Source of the DNA: Trachelipus rathkii
Lineage: Eukaryota > Arthropoda > Malacostraca > Isopoda > Trachelipodidae
DNA length: 17,500 bases
Assembly (NCBI GenBank): GCA_015478945.1
Contig: JABUQX010099386.1
Location: 10,001-27,500 of the forward strand
Reading direction: 5' to 3'
In this document: piece after piece, positions 9,617-17,500 of the stretch
How the letters are laid out: every line of letters begins with the position of its first letter
Numbering within the stretch: position 1 is the stretch's first letter
Program-made: the position numbers and the translations under genes
The notes under the pieces: generated by a model
The model's input: the letters and a program-made list of their open reading frames with translations, nothing else
Databases searched by the model: none
What the model was told of the DNA's origin: nothing

Positions 9617-9696
<80 letters not shown>
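9605..9696. repeat. (TA)n microsatellite, slightly interrupted
   Basis: TA dinucleotides with single interruptions (GATA, TTTA) near the left end. Confidence 0.95.
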
Positions 9697-9699
<3 letters not shown>

Positions 9700-9795
9700 T
9701 GAAATTATTTGTCACTTAATGAATTACTATCTTACGATTCAAACGTAAATGTCGCCCAACTGCTATCGTCATACACCAAACACAAAGAAAAGAAA

Positions 9796-9812
9796 TATAT
9801 ATATATAACGCT

Positions 9813-9850
<38 letters not shown>

Positions 9851-9873
9851 TATACATATGTATATGATATAAT

Positions 9874-9970
<97 letters not shown>
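9796..9970. repeat. Cluster of (TA)n tracts
   Basis: Three TA tracts (9796-9807, 9818-9847, 9871-9970) separated by short unique pieces. A (GAAA)n-type stretch follows at about 9983-10012. Confidence 0.92.
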
Positions 9971-10013
9971 AAGTACATTTGAAATAGAAAGAAAGAAAAA
10001 GAAAGAAAGAAAG

Positions 10014-10590
10014 TTCAGTTTCAAGGATTTTTCTGTTTCCAATGATGATCTGTTATATGTAACGTTTAGCGGAATTTGAACGAAATGTTTATATTATGTG
10101 CATACAACACTTCCTTTAGGTCGGTTGGTCGGCCAAGTTCGATTTCTCTCGCTTGACTCTGACCTCGATTTTAGTATAAACACCTCTGTTCAAAACTCCG
10201 ACAAAACGAACAATTTGTCGAGCCAGTGGCTGAGCCCTCCTGATTTTCTCTCGACTTCTGTAATTTTCAAACGCTGTTGCCAAGTTAAAGAAAAAGAAAA
10301 AGAATGAAGGAGGAGATGAAGGAATATAAGAGAATAAGTTTTTATCTTCCCTGGTTTCCCCCATTCTAAATTTTCCTTAACATTAAGTAGCTTTGTTTTA
10401 CAATTAATATGGCATTCATTAACAAAATATTTAAAACAGATAGAATGGTCTTAGATCATCAGTCATTAATTAATTATTATGTTAATTAGTGTGGAAATAT
10501 TTTTCCAAACCAATCTTAATTATTTATATAGTGTGTTGAATAAAAAAACTGAAGAGAAAACCCTTGATCATCCCTTTCAACCTTTACTAT
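10014..10590. other. Unique non-coding stretch, nothing recognised
   Basis: Short open frames exist on both strands around 10100-10360, but they are AT/Lys/Phe-driven, carry no motif, and overlap each other antisense. No splice signal, RNA gene or element end is evident. Confidence 0.5.
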
Positions 10591-10631
10591 AAATAATAAT
10601 AATAATAATAATTAATGATAATAATAATAAA
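10591..10631. repeat. (AAT)n microsatellite, interrupted
   Basis: Repeated AAT/TAA trinucleotides with an ATTAATG interruption. Confidence 0.9.
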
Positions 10632-10751
10632 AAATTTCTTTTTTATTGTAAGAAATTTTGTAATTTAATTAACATTTGGCCATAAAGGGAATATAAGAAC
10701 GAATACACTCCATGAATCATTCTTTCTACCCACAGATATGCAAATAATGGA

Positions 10752-10774
10752 CATAATAATAATAATAATAATAC

Positions 10775-10815
<41 letters not shown>
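10752..10815. repeat. (AAT)n microsatellite
   Basis: About 20 AAT units with one ACA interruption near 10773. Confidence 0.93.
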
Positions 10816-10818
<3 letters not shown>

Positions 10819-10904
10819 TCGTATATTTTTTTATTTGCTAAAAAATATGGTTGATCAACCTCTCAAACTCTCTTCAGATTCACCTCACAAAACCATATTA
10901 TATA

Positions 10905-11016
<112 letters not shown>

Positions 11017-11109
11017 TGATTTAGACCATGGACTTAAATGCAAGGTTTTATTTGATTATATTTGTCTCTCTTTACTGGTGCGTATGCCAACGCTTTTCTT
11101 TTGACCTGA

Positions 11110-11215
11110 AGAGGTTCGGATGAGAGCAGATAGCTGCGGGGCCAGGGCACGGACATGGTCATCTGAATTACCCATCCCTAAAGTTCGGTTCGAATCCGAC
11201 GCAAGTAGAGCCAAT
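11110..11215 (+). repeat. tRNA-like / SINE-like fragment with Pol III B box
   Basis: GGTTCGAATCC at 11187-11197 is an exact match to the tRNA T-loop / Pol III B-box consensus. A weak A-box-like TAGCTGCGGGG lies at 11131-11141, 56 bp upstream. The patch is distinctly GC-rich compared with its surroundings. I cannot fold a full cloverleaf, so this is more likely the head of a tRNA-derived SINE or a tRNA relic than a functional tRNA gene. Confidence 0.35.
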
Positions 11216-11230
11216 CTATAGTAATAATAT

Positions 11231-11846
11231 TCTTGACCTCTTATTACTACTTATGGCTAGAAGGGCATTGAAGTAAATCTTCAGCAACTTTATTTGCCCA
11301 ATAGGGGACTTTCAAGCACAAAATAAAATTCCAATAGACAAACTCAAACAAACAGCTTCGAAACACCTAGGGAGTATTAAATTCTCAGATAAGACAAATT
11401 CATAATAAAACATAATTGATAAAATTAATAAAGGTATTAATAATTGGTAATTAATCATATATTTTCATAAAACATATATGGTTGAATGGTTAGCAATCTT
11501 TAACATTTAAATAATACTTAAAAAACATATTTTACATAATGGCTTATTCCATCTAATTATATAATAGAATCATGTTTCATATTTTCATGCTTTATTTAAT
11601 TAATACATAATATTTTATTAGAAGGATAATTATTAATTATACAACATAAATGGTAATAATGATATTGCGAACATACCTCTAAAGGTCATTAATGAATGCC
11701 ATAGTTACCAACGCTTTATCTTCGCTCAGCTGCGAAATTGATTCTTTCCATTAAATATATAAGTTTTTATATTTCTGTAGGATTAAAATTACAACATACC
11801 GGAACAATATAATTATAAATATACAACTATATTGTTTGTAATATGT
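11231..11846. other. AT-rich non-coding stretch, nothing recognised
   Basis: No open frame above background, no RNA gene motif and no repeat ends were seen. Confidence 0.5.
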
Positions 11847-11889
11847 AATATATATATATATATCATATATAGTATATATATATATAGCA

Positions 11890-11957
<68 letters not shown>
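11847..11957. repeat. (TA)n microsatellite with short interruptions
   Basis: TA tracts at about 11847-11863 and 11890-11957, with CATATATAG-type and GCAG interruptions between them. Confidence 0.93.
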
Positions 11958-11959
<2 letters not shown>

Positions 11960-12036
11960 GTGGAAAGGTGTTGATTACGATTCACCATAATTTATTTCTT
12001 TTCCAGCCAGGTAAACTGGAACATGCACAGAAATAA

Positions 12037-12040
<4 letters not shown>

Positions 12041-12129
<89 letters not shown>
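12041..12129. repeat. (TA)n microsatellite
   Basis: About 89 bp of pure TA. Confidence 0.97.
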
Positions 12130-12559
<430 letters not shown>

Positions 12560-12574
12560 AATTATTTGAAAAAA

Positions 12575-12880
<306 letters not shown>

Positions 12881-12925
12881 TTTCTCTGTTTTAAAAAAAA
12901 TTTTTGTGTGTTTCATCCATGAAAA

Positions 12926-13121
12926 TGGTGTTCTGAGTCCAAAAATCACCTTGGTTTTGCTCTATCAGGTCAACTTTTTGAGATACAGCCATAGGCCTAC
13001 CTGACGAGCTATACATATGATAATTATCATATGTATAGCTCGTCAGGTAGGCCTATGGCTGTATCTCAAAAAGTTGACCTGATAGAGCAAAACCAAGGTG
13101 ATTTTTGGACTCAGAACACCA
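12926..13121. repeat. Perfect 196-bp palindrome (98-bp inverted repeat, no spacer)
   Basis: Each base from 12926 to 13023 is complementary to its mirror from 13024 to 13121; the centre lies between 13023 and 13024 within TGATAATTATCA. I compared the arms base by base and found no mismatch. The right arm continues into sequence similar to a block at 14143-14240; the left arm leads within 50 bp to the long (TA)n tract. This could be a real inverted duplication or a fold-back library or assembly artefact. Confidence 0.95.
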
Positions 13122-13150
13122 AAATTAGTCTAAATATGCTGAGGTTTTGA
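13055..13150 (+). repeat. Left copy of diverged direct repeat flanking the Cys-pair gene
   Basis: Aligns without gaps to 14143-14219 over 77 bp with about 73% identity by eye, then more loosely for about 20 bp. Shared anchors include GACCTGAT, GGACTCAG and TAGTCTAA. Most of this copy lies inside the right arm of the palindrome. Confidence 0.7.
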
Positions 13151-13239
13151 GTTCAATCCTATATTTCTGGAAGAATATAGCGAATTATTCATATATAAAT
13201 GGTTGCTTCTGATGTGTTTCTGTTTCAAAATGACTAATT

Positions 13240-13261
13240 GACCTTTTTTCTTTCTTTTCAG
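13240..13261 (+). promoter_or_regulatory. Probable splice acceptor before the Cys-pair gene
   Basis: A pyrimidine-rich tract ends in TTTTCAG at 13255-13261, nine bases before the ATG at 13271. The open frame runs upstream through this tract, but the encoded Phe-rich residues are intron-like, so the exon probably begins at 13262. Confidence 0.6.
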
Positions 13262-13270
13262 AGTATTGAT

Positions 13271-13858
13271 ATGGCTTCAGCGCGACGGTCATGCAGGAAT
13301 AATCCTGACGTTTTCTGCTACATCTGCGGAGAATACACGCTGGCAATGCACAGGAAGGGCATCACAAGCTTTGTGAAGCGCGCCTACCAGGCTTACTTTC
13401 AAGTCAAGCTGGGTGACCAAGATAAGTCCTGGGCACCGCACACGGTGTGCAAGACGTGCGTGGAATATCTCCGGCGGTGGACGAAGGGCACGAAAACTTC
13501 ACTGAAGTTTGGGATTCCGATGGTTTGGAGGGAGCCGTCTGACCATGAATCGGATTGTTACTTCTGCGCCATCGATACTACTGGCATCAACCGGAAGAAT
13601 CGGAGCAGCCTCCAGTACCCCGACCTTCCATCTGCCCGCCGTCCAGTTGCTCACTGCGAAGAACTTCCTGTACCAGCGTGCAGAGAGCTTCCTGACAGCG
13701 ACGACGAGGCCACCACTGCATATGAGGGAGGAGATACAGATGAGGAGTATGGAACACAAGATGGTCCGCAGCCCTTTTCACAATGTGAGCTTAATGATAT
13801 GGTTCGGGATCTCAGCTTGTCGAAGACTTCCGCCGAGCTGTTAGTACCTACGGGGTGA
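13271..13858 (+). pseudogene. Uncharacterised multicopy protein family, N-terminal Cys-pair domain, truncated
   Basis: I chose the ATG at 13271 because the upstream codons are splice-acceptor sequence. The 195-residue product has cysteine pairs C16/C19, C60/C63 and C96/C99. The first two pairs have the CX2C ... CX2C spacing of ZAD-like zinc-binding domains, and conserved Trp and aromatic residues surround them. After residue 105 comes a Pro/Asp/Glu-rich linker (PDLPSARRPV, then DSDDEA and GGDTDEEYG). I recall this N-terminus from a large family of uncharacterised proteins, present in many copies in arthropod and other invertebrate genomes, whose full members are several hundred residues longer. 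Here the frame stops at TGA 13856 shortly after the linker. Function is unknown; a mobile-element origin is suspected from copy number. Confidence 0.7.
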
Positions 13859-13958
13859 AGACGCAGTCATGCTCGCGGACTACTGCTGGTCGCTGAAGAG
13901 AGACAACCCAGCAGCTGCTCACACACGGAAATCGAGGAAACGGGGATTTACGCCGTGA
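13845..13958 (+). pseudogene. C-terminal tail of the same protein family, other frame
   Basis: Starting just after a TAG at 13842, a second frame reads to TGA 13956-13958. It contains MLADYCWSLKRD followed by a basic HTRKSRKR ending. In my recollection, MADYCW-x-LKRD plus a basic end is the C-terminus of full-length members of the family whose N-terminus lies immediately upstream. Its presence directly behind the N-terminal part means the central region, probably well over half the protein, is missing here. The junction is at about 13840-13853. A small accidental ORF is unlikely given the agreement of family, strand and order. Confidence 0.6.
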
Positions 13959-14027
13959 ACTCTGAACTTTTGTGTCACGTAACGCTCATGTACATGTATT
14001 AAACTTATCAAATGTAATCGAGTATAT

Positions 14028-14033
14028 AATAAA
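14028..14033 (+). terminator. Poly(A) signal AATAAA
   Basis: AATAAA lies 70 bp after the tail's stop codon at 13958, on the same strand. ATTAAA occurs slightly earlier, at 13999-14004. The position fits the 3' end of the truncated gene. Confidence 0.5.
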
Positions 14034-14142
14034 TGAATGAATTTGGATACGTTGACTTTTATTTACCCAGGAAAACGGAAAAACCGAATGTTTATGATCC
14101 TCAGGAATTGGGTTTTTGGACGAAAAATAGTTTTTTTCTTAA

Positions 14143-14240
14143 ATGTCTGTAGCGAACAAACCAGACCTGATTGAAAAAAACAAAGGGCATTTTCGGACTC
14201 AGCGCATCTCAAATAGTCTAATTCCGCTGGAAAACCCTGG
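14143..14240 (+). repeat. Right copy of diverged direct repeat
   Basis: Partner of 13055-13150 in the same orientation, beyond the poly(A) signal of the Cys-pair gene. Roughly 30 bp further on it runs into a (TA)n tract at 14269. Confidence 0.7.
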
Positions 14241-14265
14241 ACGATTTTCCAAAAAAAATTTTTTG

Positions 14266-14471
<206 letters not shown>

Positions 14472-14506
14472 AAAATACAAAAGTTATAGTGCAGATTTGA
14501 AACAAC

Positions 14507-14512
14507 TTTATT
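14507..14512 (-). terminator. Poly(A) signal AATAAA of the transposase-like gene
   Basis: Reads AATAAA on the minus strand about 190 bp beyond the shifted-frame stop at 14699. A nearer candidate lies at 14601-14606. Either would end the transcript inside the left inverted repeat. Confidence 0.45.
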
Positions 14513-14698
14513 TTGGTGCTCACTTCAGATACAAACTGAAATGTGTTAAAAGTAAGTTCTTCAAGATTTGTTTTCATACCCCAACTTTACCTTGAATCTT
14601 TTTATTTAAAAACAAAAATATATATATAGCCAGATATACAGTATAGCTTAAATATCCTTACATTCTTACATGCTAAACAACCTGCATAGTACAAAATC

Positions 14699-14922
14699 TC
14701 ATAGAAAATCAGATTTTGTCTGTACTGAAGGTATTTCGATTCGAGAATGTTTGGTTTGTAGTATTGCACCATGTCGAGAAGTATGACCAACGACCCTACT
14801 AGAAACAGCGGAAACATCTTTGACATTTCTTTCAACATCGACCGAATGACACGGATACTTTGGTAGGAGAATTTGTTGATTACTAACCAAAATATCATCA
14901 CTAATATCATCAAGAAGAGGTG
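14699..14922 (-). pseudogene. C-terminal domain of the transposase-like protein, displaced by frameshift
   Basis: In the frame one base away from the main gene, coding continues from the run of six C (plus-strand G run 14922-14927) to TGA 14699-14701, about 73 residues. It begins PPLLDDISDDI and contains YPCHSVDVERNVKDVS followed by an Arg/Gly/His stretch. This fits, in position and pattern, the C-terminal ER-containing dimerisation segment of hAT-type transposases and the C-terminus I recall for this family. By contrast, the main frame past the C run gives a hydrophobic, Ile/Leu/Tyr-rich product with no such likeness. One inserted or lost C explains the break. Confidence 0.7.
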
Positions 14923-16884
14923 GGGGGTGATAGGAGTACTCCCCCAGTCTATCAGTTCCATGTAGGAAGTGGCGTTAAGATTGACGTTTAGCTGCCTTTC
15001 ATCAAAGCAGCGAACTTGCACATTGGTGGAGGAAATTTTCTTTCTTGCTTGAAGAATTTGTTGACATGAAAATCTTCTTATTGTTTCCCGTTCATCTGCA
15101 ACACCAGCTAGCAACAAGTTTTCTGGATGACAAAAATAGGAGTTGTTTAGGAGCACTGGAGAAATGATGTTCTGATCCTCAGGAGAAAGTTTTTGATACT
15201 GTGATACCATAAAGTGAAAATTCTTTGCACCATCTTGACAGAAGGGATGGGAGCGGATATAGAACCATATGGGGGCATAGAAGTTCAGTACGAATCGTAC
15301 CAAACGCCTCAGATCATCAGATGCGGATTCTGTTGAAACGTACAATCGAAGCAGTCTGTTAGCTTTAGTTAGCCACCTTGCATGGCTTAAGGCACCCGGC
15401 TGTGCAGTTTTCAAATACCGCATATTATTATGATCTGCATTTTGTACCCCTTGCTGAATTAATAAACAGATTTTTAGTAAATACAGCTGGTCAGAACTTA
15501 GATCTTTCGTAACTGTTTCAGGAACATCAACTACAGAGCCTGGAATTGGTTGAAAATTAATGATGGGTTTGGTCTGAGGATCAAATGAGAGCAGTTTGGT
15601 TATAGGTCCTTCATGTGACGATGGGCCAGTTGTCTTCCCATCAACAACACTAAATAACTTCCTGAGTGGCAGTTCATTAAAATGCAACATGCATATGAGC
15701 CATTGAAGTGGTCTTTTAAGATGTAACTCCAACAGTGTGATTATTCCATTCTTGTTACCCGTATTCACAGGAGTTCCATCGCAAATCACTGCTCTTAAAG
15801 TCTCTGTAGATCTTGTTCGTTCAATAATACCCAGAATTTCATTAAATACATCTCGAGATCTTCCTGAGTTAGGACTAACGTGATCGATGTAACATGCATC
15901 TGGAAATGACACTAGCACGTAATGTTCTTCTCTAACTTTTCTACGCACACCTCCAGTATCGACAAGTGTTTCATCTATTTTTCCATCGAAACCAATGCAG
16001 ACCATACCTCTGTGTTGCAGCAAATGCTCCTCTGACTGTTTGTCTCTCCAGTATTTTCTTTGGCGTTGTAACTTACTTGGATCAACAACGTTTTTTGGTG
16101 ACAGAAGTCCGAGGTCCTTGAGGGCAGCATTAACTATGAGACATGCATCTCTATTGCTCACATTTGTCCTCTCTAATGCTTTACACAACTCAGGATACTG
16201 GTTTCTATTTTGAGGGTGACATTCTTCCATTTCTTCTGATTCTAAGGAAAATGATTCTTCTAGCACATCACTCTCACTGCCTGATAATTCAACTGAACTT
16301 ACACATTTTTGCGTATCTTTGTGTCTCATCTTACTTTCAAATGTCAACCGTTTCCTTTTCCTTTCCTGAAGTTTCATGTTTTTCTCTGTTCTTTCCTTGT
16401 CCACCTTTCCTATTATCATGCGTCTTGAAGTGTTTTGATCAAGCCAAAATTGCCATTCCAATACAGGGATTTTCTTTTCATTGGGACATTGACATTGATT
16501 ACGTTCAACTATACCATTATGAACACACTTGCACGCGCTAATGTCGAAGAGACGAGAAAATGATTTTATTTTATCTTGATATGTTAGAGAAGATTGTTTA
16601 TTTCTTGAATATTTCATCAAATCATTGACATTCACTATTAGTCTCTTCACTTTCACTATAACACTTTCAAATTCTATTGTTGGAATGCCTGCTTTATTGT
16701 ATATGCCTTTAACTTCTGTTGCCACTAACTTTGCTAGATGAGTAACACTGGCATCTTTGTTGACTACTTGATGGAACTTGTAGGCTCTAAAAACATCCTC
16801 AGCCAGTGGTAGCTGATTTTCGACAAGTGGTTGTGGATAACCGAATATTGCATGCCTGTCTTTATGCCTTGTTGCACATGCCAT
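14923..16884 (-). CDS. Uncharacterised hAT-like transposase-family protein, multicopy in invertebrates
   Basis: I start at ATG 16884 (MACATRHKDRHAIFGYP); a longer frame to 17028 is open but crosses a splice acceptor and looks intronic. From that Met, a CXC-X10-CXC cluster at C118, C120, C131 and C133 suggests metal binding near the N-terminus. A charged Ser/Glu-rich linker covers about 195-235. The RNase H-like core follows: D300 in FDGK, D369 in CDGT, CX2H at C398/H401 in ICMLHFNELPLR, and RW at 503-504 in ALSHARW. A conserved FCHPENLLL lies at 584-592. D, D, CX2H and RW in this order are hAT transposase hallmarks. I know the family as uncharacterised proteins repeated in arthropod and other invertebrate genomes; the hAT link is my inference. 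Recombinase activity would need the C-terminal domain, which sits in another frame. The main frame formally continues to 14602, but sequence after residue ~653 is frameshifted. Confidence 0.7.
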
Positions 16885-16955
16885 GATACGTCTTGCAATA
16901 ATAGTAATAAACACTGCACCCACAGGACTTATCTCAAACGTCGAATAGTCTGGAT

Positions 16956-16972
16956 CTGAAATGAGACAGAAA
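16956..16972 (-). promoter_or_regulatory. Probable splice acceptor upstream of the transposase-like gene
   Basis: The minus strand reads a pyrimidine-rich TTTCTGTCTCATTTCAG ending at 16956, so the coding exon would begin at 16955, 71 bases before ATG 16884. No convincing donor was seen between 16973 and the right inverted repeat. Confidence 0.55.
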
Positions 16973-17180
16973 TAGCTCTCAATTAGTATTAAAACCAAAT
17001 TTTGAAGAACAAAGCATATAAAATTCATAACTTAAAAATAGTAAAAAACGATGTCAAAACCCTTTTAAAAAAACTAAAGTTGGGCCCCCTAGACATTGAG
17101 TAAATGCAAAATGATTTTTTGTCCCACTACAGGGAAGCCAAGGAGCACCAATTTGACCATGTTTGGTTATCCCACCAAAA

Positions 17181-17191
17181 TTCAACCCAGC

Positions 17192-17195
<4 letters not shown>
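17181..17195 (-). repeat. Right terminal inverted repeat
   Basis: On the minus strand, 13 of 15 bases match the left repeat at 14457-14471. It is followed on the plus strand at once by (TA)n. Confidence 0.6.
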
Positions 17196-17250
<55 letters not shown>

Positions 17251-17270
17251 TGTCACAGATAGTATATATA

Positions 17271-17316
<46 letters not shown>

Positions 17317-17349
17317 CTGCCTACCCAATTATAATCTTCAAGGTAATGC

Positions 17350-17391
<42 letters not shown>

Positions 17392-17403
17392 TATATATAT
17401 ATA

Positions 17404-17500
<97 letters not shown>
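17196..17500. repeat. Cluster of (TA)n tracts to the window edge
   Basis: TA tracts at about 17196-17246, 17262-17313, 17352-17403 and 17405-17499, separated by short unique pieces (the longest at 17314-17351). The tract continues past the end of the window. Confidence 0.95.

Noticed and set aside
9740..9785. GTCGCCCAACTGC resembling a lysine-tRNA primer-binding site
   Set aside because: It is in the wrong orientation for the minus-strand retroelement, lacks the leading TGG, and is isolated among TA tracts.
14602..14900. Hydrophobic C-terminus of the 808-codon frame as a membrane domain
   Set aside because: It arises only after the homopolymer frameshift; the alternative frame carries the expected family C-terminus.

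Overview
This is animal genomic DNA, almost certainly from an invertebrate. There is no prokaryote-style gene packing. It has long AT-rich non-coding stretches, splice acceptors, AATAAA signals, many very long (TA)n and (TAA)n microsatellites, and three kinds of mobile-element coding sequence. The extreme (TA)n load, together with the two uncharacterised multicopy protein families at the right, suggests an arthropod, perhaps a decapod crustacean. That placement is inference from composition and recalled families, not from a species-specific marker.

Layout. Positions 1-1040 hold no recognisable gene. Positions 1414-9012, minus strand, are the internal region of a Ty3/gypsy (Metaviridae-type) LTR retrotransposon: gag with a zinc knuckle, aspartic protease, a long spacer carrying a 57-bp tandem repeat, reverse transcriptase, RNase H, integrase with an HHCC finger, a D,D35E core and a GPY motif, and a long acidic/proline-rich tail. 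The gag-to-protease junction keeps a textbook -1 slippery heptamer directly before the gag stop. At the other junctions the frame changes without such a signal, so this copy is decayed or carries consensus errors. No LTR pair was found by eye. Positions 9013-12900 are mostly microsatellite, with short unique islands and one tRNA-like GC-rich patch.

Positions 12926-13121 form a perfect 196-bp palindrome with no spacer. Next comes a plus-strand gene remnant (13271-13958) of an uncharacterised repetitive protein family. Its N-terminal Cys-pair domain and its C-terminal tail are present, but the large central part appears to be missing. About 95-bp diverged direct repeats flank it.

Positions 14457-17195, minus strand, look like a complete DNA-transposon-sized unit. 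A transposase-like gene of roughly 727 codons, with hAT-style motifs and one frameshift in a 6-base homopolymer, has a poly(A) signal and a splice acceptor. It is bracketed by 15-bp terminal inverted repeats (13 of 15 matching) that each abut a (TA)n tract. This is the most interesting object in the window.

The three coding blocks do not form a pathway. They are independent mobile or repetitive elements in a microsatellite-rich, gene-poor region. The last two converge tail to tail.
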